Shown: piece by piece, positions 8,632-16,297 of the stretch
Layout of the letters: each line of letters begins with the position of its first letter
Numbering within the stretch: position 1 is the stretch's first letter
DNA from: Mycolicibacterium llatzerense
Lineage (GTDB): Bacteria > Actinomycetota > Actinomycetes > Mycobacteriales > Mycobacteriaceae
Assembly (NCBI RefSeq): GCF_000878195.1
Contig: NZ_JXST01000028.1
Coordinates: 25,839-89,838 of the forward strand
Reading direction: 5' to 3'
DNA: 64,000 bases
Translations under genes and position numbers: made by a program
Notes under the pieces: generated by a model
Databases searched by the model: none
What the model was told of the DNA's origin: nothing
The model's input: the letters and a program-made list of their open reading frames with translations, nothing else

Positions 8632-8681
8632 TTGACTTTCCTACTTGGAAACTGAAGGATCGACTTTCCAAGCGGGAAAGT
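8632..8681 (+). promoter_or_regulatory. Promoter with two ACTTTCC-N5-GGAAAGT operators
   Basis: TTGACT (8632-8637) is a good -35, and AAGGAT (8655-8660) is the matching weak -10 at 17-base spacing. Operator 1 (8635-8653) is ACTTTCC, five bases, GGAAACT. Operator 2 (8663-8681) is a perfect ACTTTCC, five bases, GGAAAGT. The centres are 28 bp apart. Binding would cover the spacer of the promoter, the start of transcription and the ribosome binding site of the following gene, so this looks like a repression site for the regulator encoded two genes down. Confidence 0.65.
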
Positions 8682-8693
8682 GAGGACGAAGCC

Positions 8694-9158
8694 ATGGAGC
8701 ACATCACGCCGGCGGACGCGCGCGCCGCGCTCGACTCAGTGGATCACGCCAGGGCGAAAGTCGTCGACGAAGTAGGTCTCCCCCGGTGGTACTGGTGGCT
8801 CCTGGCTGCCGCATGGGTTGTTCTCGGGATCGTCGGTGACGTCGGCCCGCAGTGGCTCGCCGTCGGCGCGACAGTGGGGTTCGGGGTCATTCATTCCACG
8901 ATTGCGTCCCGCCGACTCAGTGGTCGCCGGCGCACCGAACGGCTGCAGGTCAGCGCCGATACCGTCAGCCCCCGGATCCCGATGGTGGTGATCGGCATGC
9001 TGTTCGCTCTGGTCGCCATCACGATCGCCACGGGATTCGCACTGGATGCCGACGGCGTCCGCCATCCCGGCATCGCAGCTGCAGTGTTCGTCGCTGTCAT
9101 CGTCGGCCTGGGCGGACCCGAGATCTTGCGGGTTCTCCGCCGCTGGGTCCACGCATGA
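8694..9158 (+). CDS. Small membrane protein, four helices
   Basis: The protein has 154 residues. GTGAGGA lies eight bases before the ATG. After an N-terminal cytosolic helix, hydrophobic segments are seen at about residues 30-45, 50-65, 98-117 and 125-143. There are no charged residues or motifs in them that suggest transport chemistry. It is followed by a regulator that overlaps it by 4 bp and that probably represses the pair through the tandem operators upstream. The arrangement 'membrane protein plus small winged-helix regulator' recurs in actinobacteria; its purpose is unknown to me. Confidence 0.75.
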   Translation: MEHITPADARAALDSVDHARAKVVDEVGLPRWYWWLLAAAWVVLGIVGDVGPQWLAVGATVGFGVIHSTIASRRLSGRRRTERLQVSADTVSPRIPMVVIGMLFALVAITIATGFALDADGVRHPGIAAAVFVAVIVGLGGPEILRVLRRWVHA

Positions 9159-9487
9159 CGGCACCGCGATTCGATGAACTGATTCACCCGAGCACTCGCC
9201 TGTCCTTGGCGGCCACGTTGGCCGCCGCGGATTGGGTCGACTTCGCGTATCTCAAAGACGCTCTGTCGCTATCGGATTCGGCCTTGTCGAAGCAGCTGTC
9301 AGTCCTTGAGCAGGCCGGTTACGTCACCACCGAACGCCGTTTGGACGGCAGCCGCCACAAGGTGCACGCAAGCTTGACCGAGGCCGGCCGCGTCGCGTTT
9401 GACGGCCACGTTGCGGCATTGCGGGCCATCGTCGAAGGTCCGCAACATGCAGGGGTTTCGCGAGGCGCTGCGAAAGCCGGCCGATAG
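9155..9487 (+). CDS. Small winged-helix transcriptional regulator
   Basis: The 110-residue protein is almost entirely a winged helix-turn-helix of the MarR/ArsR-like compact type (HTH_27): HPSTRLSLAATLAAADWVDF, YLKDALSLSDSALSKQLSVL, EQAGYVTTERRLDGSRHKVH. It has no metal-binding cysteine motif, so it is not a metal sensor of classic ArsR type. Its ATG overlaps the stop of the membrane protein gene. The two inverted repeats at the operon promoter fit two dimers, so autorepression is likely. Confidence 0.82.
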   Translation: MTAPRFDELIHPSTRLSLAATLAAADWVDFAYLKDALSLSDSALSKQLSVLEQAGYVTTERRLDGSRHKVHASLTEAGRVAFDGHVAALRAIVEGPQHAGVSRGAAKAGR

Positions 9488-9503
9488 TGCCGACCCTGCG
9501 GAG

Positions 9504-9995
9504 CTAGTCGACGGTGTGCACGATCAAGATGTCGATCTTGGCTTTGCGTGCAACGTCGGCTGGCACCGAACCCAACAGTCGTCCTGCCGTCGAGTTCAGT
9601 CCGACATCGCCGACGACGATCAGGTCAGCGGCGACGTCTTGCGCCAACGTGGTGAGCGCCTCGACGGGCGCACCGATCACAGACCGTTCGTCGATGTCTT
9701 GGGCGCCCGCACCACGCGCTAGCTCGCCGGCTTCGTGGAGGATCTCGTAAACGTGCGCGTCGCCGTGCACCCGGTAGCCGCCATCACGTCCCAGCGCATC
9801 CTCTGCCCGACGATCACTTGCTTTCTCCGGTGCGGCCGGCCGTGCCCAACTGCCCTTTTCGACTTCGTGGAAATGAGCCGTCGCGATGACCAGCTTCGCG
9901 CCCTGCTGCGCCGCGAACTTGGCGGCATGCTCGACCGCTTTCATCGACGAGTCTGAGCCGTCAGTTCCAACCAGGACTGTCCGGTAGCTGCCCAT
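9504..9995 (-). CDS. Universal stress protein (UspA family)
   Basis: The 163-residue protein starts with SYRTVLVGTDGSDSSMKAVE, the Usp beta strand and Asp-containing nucleotide pocket. It ends with VVGDVGLNSTAGRLLGSVPADVARKAKIDILIVHT, which holds the GxxG-9x-G(S/T) phosphate-binding motif. It is clearly paralogous to the second stress protein in this window, with a longer middle loop. A TAAGGAGA Shine-Dalgarno is five bases before the ATG. ATP or cyclic-nucleotide binding is the family role; the specific stress is not evident. Confidence 0.88.
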   Translation of the reverse strand: MGSYRTVLVGTDGSDSSMKAVEHAAKFAAQQGAKLVIATAHFHEVEKGSWARPAAPEKASDRRAEDALGRDGGYRVHGDAHVYEILHEAGELARGAGAQDIDERSVIGAPVEALTTLAQDVAADLIVVGDVGLNSTAGRLLGSVPADVARKAKIDILIVHTVD

Positions 9996-10228
9996 CGCTG
10001 TCTCCTTACGGGGGTGACGTCGTGAAGACCTTAGCGCCGACGGATCAGTTGACGTGGGTATTTGGCGTGCATTGCGGGTGTGCTCCCCCAGCGGATCCCC
10101 CAATTGGTGGACATCGATCTCCTCCCCCGTATCAGCCGGTCGCCGGACAGACTCGCGGCCCGATGAACGCGACGCTGTAGGTATCGCGGAACCGCGACGT
10201 CACCGACTCGTCCCGGAAGGACATCACC

Positions 10229-10882
10229 ATGACCGCCATGGCCCTCGACACCATCGAACCGGAGCCGGTCGACCGCCCGGACGCCGAAAGGTCCGCTGCC
10301 AAACGGCGCGCGATCATCCGGACGACCCTCGAGGTGGGCACGCCGTTGGTCGTGTTCTATGGGCTGCGCGCCACCGGGCAGTCGGAGTACTTCGCACTCT
10401 TGGCCGCCACGATCGTCGCCGGCATCCCGGTGGGGTACGGGCTCGTGAAGGCGCGTCAACTCGACCCGTACTCCGGCTACCTCATGTTGATGTTCGGGCT
10501 GACCCTGGCGGTCGCGCTGGTGACCACCGACCCCCGGCTGGTGTTGGCCGGACAGACGCTCGTCGGCGGCGCGGCGGCCGCGGTGTTCCTGGCGAGCTGC
10601 CTGGTCGGCAAGCCCATGACACAGTTCCTCGCCGCCCGATTCATGCCCGCGGCCACTGAGCACACACCGGCCGTCGCGCTACACGCGTTGCACATCCGGC
10701 TCAGTGCAGTGGTCGGCGTCGGTCTCGTGATTCAGGTGGCCATCCTGCTCGGCATCATCTTCACGTTCCCCTTCGACGTCGCGAACGGCTTGGTCAACGT
10801 CGTCGGGTCCATCGTCGTCCTGGCGATCGGAGCGGTGGTGGCAGTCATGGTCCGCCGCTTCAAGCAGACGCTCAACGCCTGA
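10229..10882 (+). CDS. VC0807-like integral membrane protein
   Basis: The protein has 217 residues and six predicted membrane helices after a charged N-terminal tail, in the style of the VC0807/DUF3159-like membrane proteins. Segments include TPLVVFYGLRA, LLAATIVAGIPVGYGLV, a tyrosine/methionine-rich helix and the final VVGSIVVLAIGAVVAVMV. GGAAGGA is a good ribosome site. A strong hairpin follows the gene. It lies next to the divergently transcribed stress protein; no function can be assigned. Confidence 0.72.
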   Translation: MTAMALDTIEPEPVDRPDAERSAAKRRAIIRTTLEVGTPLVVFYGLRATGQSEYFALLAATIVAGIPVGYGLVKARQLDPYSGYLMLMFGLTLAVALVTTDPRLVLAGQTLVGGAAAAVFLASCLVGKPMTQFLAARFMPAATEHTPAVALHALHIRLSAVVGVGLVIQVAILLGIIFTFPFDVANGLVNVVGSIVVLAIGAVVAVMVRRFKQTLNA

Positions 10883-10895
10883 GCTACCGCCGCAA

Positions 10896-10926
10896 CAGAC
10901 CCTGCGCCGCTTCGGCGCAGGGTCTG
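10896..10926 (+). terminator. GC-rich hairpin terminator without U-tract
   Basis: A perfect 14-bp stem (CAGACCCTGCGCCG and its complement) with a three-base loop lies 14 bases after the membrane protein gene. There is no T-run after it, as is frequent for mycobacterial terminators. Confidence 0.7.
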
Positions 10927-10984
10927 AGCCGAGCTCGACTGCAAGGTCTACTGGACGGGCGGCATCGACTCGTCGCCCCGGGAA

Positions 10985-11626
10985 GTGGCCGGCGCGGACC
11001 CCGATTCGTTCCACAAACTCTCCACCGGCTACGCACGGGACAAGTCCCATGCCTATTACCGCGGGGCGCAGATCGCCGGCGCGGACGTCGCCACTTTCGA
11101 CTGGCTGAACTACGGCTGGGCCAAGGACCGCAATCACGTCTGGGCCGGCACCCAACCTCTGAGCAGCGACCCCGAGCACTTCGGGATGATCAACAGCGAT
11201 CTGGCGAAGGATGGTGCGGCCGTGTTCTGCAAAGACAGGGAGATTTCGGACGACCCGGCGCACTTCGAGATCGTGCGCTTCTCCCCCGACGACCGAAACT
11301 TGGACTACACCAAGGACATTCGGACGGTTTTCTATCGGTGTGCGGCCATCCCCGGGGCGAACGCGGCGACTTTCCGTCGGCTCAACGACAGCGTCTTCAA
11401 CTACGCGGCCGACGATCAGCGGGCCTACTACCAAGACCGGGCGATCGCCGGCGCCGATCCACGCACGTTCCGGGTGCTGTACGACACCGCCAATGAAGGC
11501 TGCGCCGCCGACGCACAGCATGCGTACCGCTGGGACACCGTCATCCCCGATGTGAATCCGCGTGACTTCCCACCCGGCAAGCCGGTGACCGGATGCGACG
11601 CGACGCAGGTTACGTTCGGGCCATGA
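10985..11626 (+). CDS. DKNYY-repeat protein, 5'-truncated
   Basis: This frame encodes 213 residues of DKNYY-type repeats: units such as DKSHAYYRGAQIAGADVATF, KDRNHVWAG and DDQRAYYQDRAIAGADPRTF recur about every 35-40 residues. The same repeat continues upstream of the only possible start, a GTG: codons at 10931-10984 still read as the preceding repeat (CKVYW ... REVAGAD). They meet a stop at 10925 with no start codon between. No signal peptide or N-terminus remains. The gene therefore looks like the 3' part of a larger ancestor whose beginning was deleted next to the terminator hairpin. It may still be translated from the GTG. It overlaps the next gene by 4 bp. Confidence 0.65.
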   Translation: MAGADPDSFHKLSTGYARDKSHAYYRGAQIAGADVATFDWLNYGWAKDRNHVWAGTQPLSSDPEHFGMINSDLAKDGAAVFCKDREISDDPAHFEIVRFSPDDRNLDYTKDIRTVFYRCAAIPGANAATFRRLNDSVFNYAADDQRAYYQDRAIAGADPRTFRVLYDTANEGCAADAQHAYRWDTVIPDVNPRDFPPGKPVTGCDATQVTFGP

Positions 11627-12057
11627 CGGGCGCCAAGAACAAGCTGGGTATCGCGGCAGTATGTGTCCTGGCGCTGGCGGCCCTGGCCGTGATCGCCGTG
11701 AAGACACATGGTTTCGGTCTCGTGGGGCCGGCGCCGCGCCAGGCCCAGGACGTGGCGCGGGACAGGTGCGAAGCCGATGTGCGTAAGCAATTGGCAGCAC
11801 CCGGGTCAGCCAAGCTCTCAGGTGTGCGCGCGGTGGCCGGCGCACTGGAGGCGGACGGACGGGACATGTTCGCGCTCATGACCGACGAACCGCTCAAAGG
11901 CGTTGACCACGCGCGCATCACCGTGTGGAACGTGTCAGGAACCGTTGACGCCCAAGTCGAAGCCGGCGGCACGATTCATGATCCCTTCACGTGCCGTGCC
12001 TACTTCGTCGACGGCAATCTGGCCGACACGTTGGTCCTGTTCGACCACGCGCACTAG
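11623..12057 (+). CDS. Membrane-anchored protein of unknown function
   Basis: The 144-residue protein has one N-terminal hydrophobic helix (LGIAAVCVLALAALAVIAV), then an exported domain. That domain begins with RDRCEADVRKQLAAPGSAKL, a pattern seen in many small exported actinobacterial proteins, and contains a second cysteine near its C-terminus (DPFTCRAYF), which may form a disulfide. The ATG overlaps the stop of the DKNYY gene, so the two were co-translated. Function unknown. Confidence 0.68.
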   Translation: MTGAKNKLGIAAVCVLALAALAVIAVKTHGFGLVGPAPRQAQDVARDRCEADVRKQLAAPGSAKLSGVRAVAGALEADGRDMFALMTDEPLKGVDHARITVWNVSGTVDAQVEAGGTIHDPFTCRAYFVDGNLADTLVLFDHAH

Positions 12058-12066
12058 ATAACTGAT

Positions 12067-13788
12067 TCACCGCGGCGGTGGGATGTCGTTTTCGCCGGTC
12101 TCGCGGGCGGCTTCGCGGGCTGCGTGGCGTCGGTCGGCGGCTTCTTGGCCGGCCGCTATCGCTTGGAGGTCGGCTTCGTTGAGGGCGCGTTCGTAGGCGA
12201 CGCGCTGGGCTTGGTTCTGGGCGCGGGTGCGGCGCCGGCTGGGCATCATGATGCCGCGGCCGGGTACCGGTGGGGTGTCGAGATCGGTGACGTTCGACGG
12301 TGGCTCGTCCGGCAGCGGTGTATCAACCTGCTTGTGGGGGAACAGGATTCGGCTTCCGGGCACGCTGGTGTAGGTGTGCCCGGTAGGTGCGGTCCACACG
12401 ATGGTCCCGTCGGGCTGTTGCCGGTCCCGCCATCCGTCGGGTCCGCTGTAGAAGGTTTTGAGTAGGTGGTGTTTTCGGCATTTCGGGCTGAGGTTGCCCG
12501 GATGGGTGAGCCCGGCGGGCCACGGAACCGTGTGGTCGACATCGCAGGCGGTCGCAGGCTGATCGCAGCCGGGGAACATGCACGTCATCGCCCGCATCCG
12601 CACGAATTCATCGATCGCGGCAGACGGCCGGTACCGGGGCACTCCGCCCAGATCAGTCGCCGAGGCCACGGTGCGGACTTTGGCGCCGCGGGCCACCAGA
12701 TCGGCCAACTGCGCTGGAGGTATCACCGGGCCGCCGACCACATAGCCGACAGGGGTGCGCACCGGAGCCGGGACTCGGACAGGTGCCGACGCGGGGGCGG
12801 GAGCTGGCACGGGCGCGGCGTCAGGGGTGGTTTCATCCACCAACTCTGGCTCGCGAGCTCGGATTTCGGCCGACGCAGCTGGATGCGGCGCAGGTGTGGG
12901 CCCGGGCTGCGGTGCGGGTGGGGTCAGGGGTGCGGCCGGGTCCCCGCTGAGCAGCGGATCCGCCACCGGCGCGGGTAGCGCATCGGTGAGGACGTGGATC
13001 ACCACCGCGGTGGCGCGGGCATCGGGCCCGGCAGCTGGGCACTCGGCGTCGCCGCATTGGCACGCCAACCGATCCCCACGCGCGGCCAGCACACCCAGCG
13101 CGTCAGCACGGCTCTGCCCGAACGTGCGCGGATCGTTGTCGCATACCTGCCGGGCCATCTCGGTCAGTACCCGATCCAGCAGTTCGGCATCAGTCGCGAG
13201 CAGGGCACCCCAGATGGAGGCGACCCCGGTGTCGTCATCGGGTTTGCCGACCCCGACCCCACGGCGACGCGCGGCGGACCGCACTTTGAGGACCGCGGCC
13301 GGGTCGAATTTGTGCACCCAGCCGTCGATCTTCTTCTCGATCTTCTTGCGCGACAGCCCCGCCCACTCTTTCAGTGCCCCTGCCAAAGCGACATCGAGCA
13401 CCGCCAGGGTGTTGGCATCCTCAACCAGACGGGTGCGCCAACAGATCGTGCCCACCGTCCGCGCCGATACCTCGCCGTCGGCGAACACCGCCGCCACCCG
13501 CGGGAGCCGGTCGCACAGTGCGATGGCTATCGACATCTGTCCGGACGCTTCCTTGCGGCCGATCCCCAGGGCGGCACCGACCTCCGCGCAGGCTGCGTCC
13601 CAGCCATCGCAGGCCCACCACTGCCGATCACCCTGATTGTCGACCCGCAGTGCCACCAGATCGGCGATGGCAGCGAATTTCCCGGACTCGGCGATCGCCG
13701 ATACCCGTGCGAAGTGGACCATGGAGTCGACTGCGGAGACATCGTGCACGAGGACTCCCGTGCCGCCGATACCTTCGCGTTCGAACAT
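12067..13788 (-). CDS. 13E12-type DUF222/HNH endonuclease protein, SOS-controlled
   Basis: The 573-residue protein has an N-terminal DUF222 domain (about residues 20-270, e.g. VHFARVSAIAESGKFAAIAD). A Pro/Ala-rich low-complexity linker follows at about 290-370. A C-terminal HNH nuclease is seen in CDVDHTVPWPAG, HPGNLSPKCRKHH, with both histidines and the asparagine in place. This is the architecture of the mycobacterial REP13E12 family. A perfect LexA box overlaps the chosen ATG; a GTG 36 bases upstream is an alternative start. The function of the family is not established; DNA cleavage during the SOS response or mobility is plausible. Confidence 0.85.
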   Translation of the reverse strand: MFEREGIGGTGVLVHDVSAVDSMVHFARVSAIAESGKFAAIADLVALRVDNQGDRQWWACDGWDAACAEVGAALGIGRKEASGQMSIAIALCDRLPRVAAVFADGEVSARTVGTICWRTRLVEDANTLAVLDVALAGALKEWAGLSRKKIEKKIDGWVHKFDPAAVLKVRSAARRRGVGVGKPDDDTGVASIWGALLATDAELLDRVLTEMARQVCDNDPRTFGQSRADALGVLAARGDRLACQCGDAECPAAGPDARATAVVIHVLTDALPAPVADPLLSGDPAAPLTPPAPQPGPTPAPHPAASAEIRAREPELVDETTPDAAPVPAPAPASAPVRVPAPVRTPVGYVVGGPVIPPAQLADLVARGAKVRTVASATDLGGVPRYRPSAAIDEFVRMRAMTCMFPGCDQPATACDVDHTVPWPAGLTHPGNLSPKCRKHHLLKTFYSGPDGWRDRQQPDGTIVWTAPTGHTYTSVPGSRILFPHKQVDTPLPDEPPSNVTDLDTPPVPGRGIMMPSRRRTRAQNQAQRVAYERALNEADLQAIAAGQEAADRRHAAREAARETGENDIPPPR

Positions 13789-13796
13789 GTGTTCGA
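13781..13796. promoter_or_regulatory. LexA-binding SOS box
   Basis: TCGAACATGTGTTCGA matches the mycobacterial SOS box TCGAAC-N4-GTTCGA at every defined position. It covers the start codon of the HNH gene, so LexA would block both transcription near the start and any leaderless initiation there. Confidence 0.88.
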
Positions 13797-13868
13797 GTCT
13801 ACCTGTCGATCGGGCGTGCCGCAATGGAATTCACCGATCAGTGCTACCGCTCAATTGGGCGCGCGAAC

Positions 13869-14741
13869 ATGTCAGGCAAGATGCCTCAGGTGACGTACCG
13901 TTCGCCGACCTTGTCCGATCTCGTCAGCACGCTGCTGGTGGATCAGACCGATGACCACCACTTCGTGGCTACCCAACTCGACAACCCCGGCCACCACATC
14001 GCCGGCGGCCATCTCGCCGGTCAGGTGCTGGTGGCGGCGAGCCGGACTGCACCGGGACGTAGCGCGCACAGCCTGCACGTCTACTACCTGCGTGCCGGTG
14101 ACGCCCGGTATCCGGTCGAGGTCCAGGTCGATGCCGCGCGCGATGGCGGCACGCTCGCGACGCGCCGCATCACCGCCCGTCAGAATGGGGAGATCCTGCT
14201 GGAGGCGTTGGCGTCGTTCAGCGCCCCGGTTGACGCGCTCGACTATCAGGCGACCATTCCTGATGTGCCGGAACCGCTTTCGGTACCGACCATGGCCGAA
14301 CAGCTCGCCGACTACGCCGAAGAATCAGGTGGCTTCTGGGTCCGCGACCAACCGTTCGAGCTGCGGTACATCGATCCGCACCCGCGGTTGGCGAAGGACT
14401 CGTCGGACCCGGCGCCGCATCTGCGGATGTGGTGGCGCCCAACGGACACCATCCCCGATGATCCGGCGTTGCACGCCGGGCTGCTCGCGTACCTGACCGG
14501 AACCACCATGCTGGAGGCGGCGATGATCCCGCGTGGTGCGTTGCCGGCTCACACTTTCTCCGCGCTGATCGACCACGCGCTGTGGTTCCACCGGCCAGTG
14601 GATCTGAGCGACTGGGTGCTGTCCGACCAGACCTCGCCGAGTGGCATCGGCGGCCGTGGCCTGGCCAGCGGGACGATGTACAACCGTGCCGGGCAGTTGG
14701 TGTGCGTGGCCACGCAGGAGCTGTATTTCGGTCGTGGCTAA
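13869..14741 (+). CDS. Acyl-CoA thioesterase II (TesB family)
   Basis: The 290-residue protein is a double hot-dog fold thioesterase, of the usual length for TesB. N-terminal half: HIAGGHLAGQVLVAASRT and SLHVYYLRAGD (the TesB strand that contacts CoA). C-terminal half: LLAYLTGTTMLEAAM, FSALIDHALWFHRPVDLSDW and GRGLASGTMYNRAGQLVCVA, where the Asp, Thr/Ser and Gln catalytic positions of TesB lie. It hydrolyses acyl-CoA to free fatty acid and CoA in the cytosol. A second in-frame ATG is 12 bases downstream. The 240 bases after it up to the next gene show no further gene. Confidence 0.9.
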   Translation: MSGKMPQVTYRSPTLSDLVSTLLVDQTDDHHFVATQLDNPGHHIAGGHLAGQVLVAASRTAPGRSAHSLHVYYLRAGDARYPVEVQVDAARDGGTLATRRITARQNGEILLEALASFSAPVDALDYQATIPDVPEPLSVPTMAEQLADYAEESGGFWVRDQPFELRYIDPHPRLAKDSSDPAPHLRMWWRPTDTIPDDPALHAGLLAYLTGTTMLEAAMIPRGALPAHTFSALIDHALWFHRPVDLSDWVLSDQTSPSGIGGRGLASGTMYNRAGQLVCVATQELYFGRG

Positions 14742-14981
14742 CAATCTTGGGCCTGAAGCGGTCCCGCTCACCGGGCGAAACACGCGGCTGTTTCGTCACC
14801 ATTAGCAAGCCCGTTGCGGTGGCTGCCGCTAACATCGGTGCCGGTAAAGCACATTTTTCACGGTATCCCCGGCGAACTTGTGTGGTGAAACCGCACCATC
14901 GGCCGCGCTTCAGCGGCTACTGTCTGCGGTGACGCCGGACAGTACGCCGGATACTCAAACCTGCATAACGGGAGGCCATTG

Positions 14982-15425
14982 ATGAGCGGCTACCAGACCG
15001 TGGTCGTCGGTACGGACGGATCGGATTCGTCATTGCGTGCTGTGGAGCGCGCCGCCCAGATCGCCGCGGGGGCCAATGCGAAGTTGGTCGTGGCAACCGC
15101 CTACTTCCCGCACGCCGATGATCAGCGTGCGGCCGACGTCCTGAAGGACGAGGGGTACAAGGTGCACGGCGACGCGCCGATCTACGCGATCCTGCGTGAG
15201 GCTCGTGACCGCGCCGAGGCAGCCGGTGCCACTCAGGTGGAAGAGAAGGCCATCGTCGGCGCTCCCGTCGACGCGCTGGTCGAGCTGGCTGAGGGTTCCA
15301 ACGCCGACCTGCTGGTCGTCGGCAACGTCGGTCTGAGCACCATTGCCGGCCGTCTGCTGGGCTCGGTGCCGGCGAACGTGGCTCGTCGCGCCAAGGTCGA
15401 CGTGCTGATCGTCCACACCTCGTAA
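14982..15425 (+). CDS. Universal stress protein, Rv1636 (TB15.3) type
   Basis: The 147-residue protein closely matches my memory of M. tuberculosis Rv1636: GYQTVVVGTDGSDSSLRAVE at the N-terminus, DEGYKVHGDAPIYAIL in the middle, and NVGLSTIAGRLLGSVPANVA with the nucleotide-binding Gly-rich loop near the end. Rv1636-type proteins bind cAMP. GGGAGG lies about six bases before the ATG; a TTG three bases earlier is less likely. The neighbours downstream (MBL hydrolase, uvrA) are those of Rv1636. An intrinsic terminator follows. Confidence 0.92.
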   Translation: MSGYQTVVVGTDGSDSSLRAVERAAQIAAGANAKLVVATAYFPHADDQRAADVLKDEGYKVHGDAPIYAILREARDRAEAAGATQVEEKAIVGAPVDALVELAEGSNADLLVVGNVGLSTIAGRLLGSVPANVARRAKVDVLIVHTS

Positions 15426-15437
15426 GGTTCGGATTTC

Positions 15438-15478
15438 CCTGAGGCCCCCGGCGTACTGCCGGGGGCCTCAGGATTTTT
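15438..15478 (+). terminator. Intrinsic terminator
   Basis: A perfect 14-bp stem (CCTGAGGCCCCCGG and its complement) with a seven-base loop is followed by ATTTTT. It ends the stress protein transcript. Confidence 0.9.
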
Positions 15479-15500
15479 CGTGCCCGTAAAGTTTCGAGCC

Positions 15501-16289
15501 ATGGCCCGAAGAAGTCTCGTCCTTGCGTCGTGGGTGACGCTCTCACTGGCCGCGTCACTGGTCGCCGGCTGCGGTGCGAACGATCGGACCGCCGCGCCCG
15601 CGACGACCTCCGGGCTGGCGTCCGAGACCGCATCGACGATCCCGTCCGTCGGCCCGCCGGACCCCAACGTGGCGCGCAATCCCGCCGTGGCTGCGGCGCA
15701 GGGGAGTGTGGTGCGGGTGCACGGTATCGCCCACAGTTGCCGAAAGCGGTTGGAGGGCACCGGGTTTGTCGTGGCGCCCAAGCGGGTCATGTCCACAGCC
15801 CATGGTGTTGCCGGGACCGACGAGATCTCGGTCGAGGTCGGCGGCACCAAGTACGACGGTCACGTGGTTTCGTTCGACCCCAACATGGACATCTCGATCC
15901 TCGCCGTTCCGGACCTGCCGACGGCTCCATTGATGTTCTCCGAGGCGCCCGCCGTCAGCGGTGCCGACGCGGCGGCGCTCGGGTTTCCGCACGGGGGTGC
16001 GTACGAGGCCAAACCGGTCCGGGTCCGTGAGGTCATCAAGCTGCAGGGGCCTGACATCTTTCGCACCGGCACGGTGACGCGCGAGGTGTATGCCATCAGA
16101 GGTGGTGTGCAGCAAGGAAATTCAGGTGGCCCGCTGGTCGACCTGGACGGTCGCGTGCGTGGTGTGGTCTTCGGCGCAGCACAGGACGACCCCGACACGA
16201 GTTTCGCGTTGACCGCGAAGGAAGTTGCCCCCCAGCTGGCGCTGGTGGGTAACACCGAACCCGTCCCGACGGGCCATTGCGTGGGCTGA
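15501..16289 (+). CDS. Lipoprotein trypsin-like serine protease (MarP-like protease domain)
   Basis: The 262-residue protein has a signal peptide with lipobox SLVAGC, so it is probably lipid-anchored outside the membrane. A Ser/Thr/Pro-rich linker of about 40 residues precedes a chymotrypsin-fold protease. The catalytic triad is visible: His101 (in STAHG), Asp130 (MDISIL) and Ser208 (GNSGGPL). The domain resembles that of the acid-resistance protease MarP but lacks MarP's four membrane helices. Two cysteines (in HSCRK and near the C-terminus) might pair. A GTG 21 bases upstream is an alternative start. Substrate unknown. Confidence 0.85.
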   Translation: MARRSLVLASWVTLSLAASLVAGCGANDRTAAPATTSGLASETASTIPSVGPPDPNVARNPAVAAAQGSVVRVHGIAHSCRKRLEGTGFVVAPKRVMSTAHGVAGTDEISVEVGGTKYDGHVVSFDPNMDISILAVPDLPTAPLMFSEAPAVSGADAAALGFPHGGAYEAKPVRVREVIKLQGPDIFRTGTVTREVYAIRGGVQQGNSGGPLVDLDGRVRGVVFGAAQDDPDTSFALTAKEVAPQLALVGNTEPVPTGHCVG

Positions 16290-16297
16290 CGTAGCCC

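Noticed and set aside
10180..10200. GCGG/CCGC micro-palindrome before the VC0807-like gene
   Set aside because: The short arms are expected by chance in GC-rich sequence.
14742..14981. Possible hidden gene or DosR box before the Rv1636-type gene
   Set aside because: No open frame with coding character and no match to the dormancy-box palindrome.
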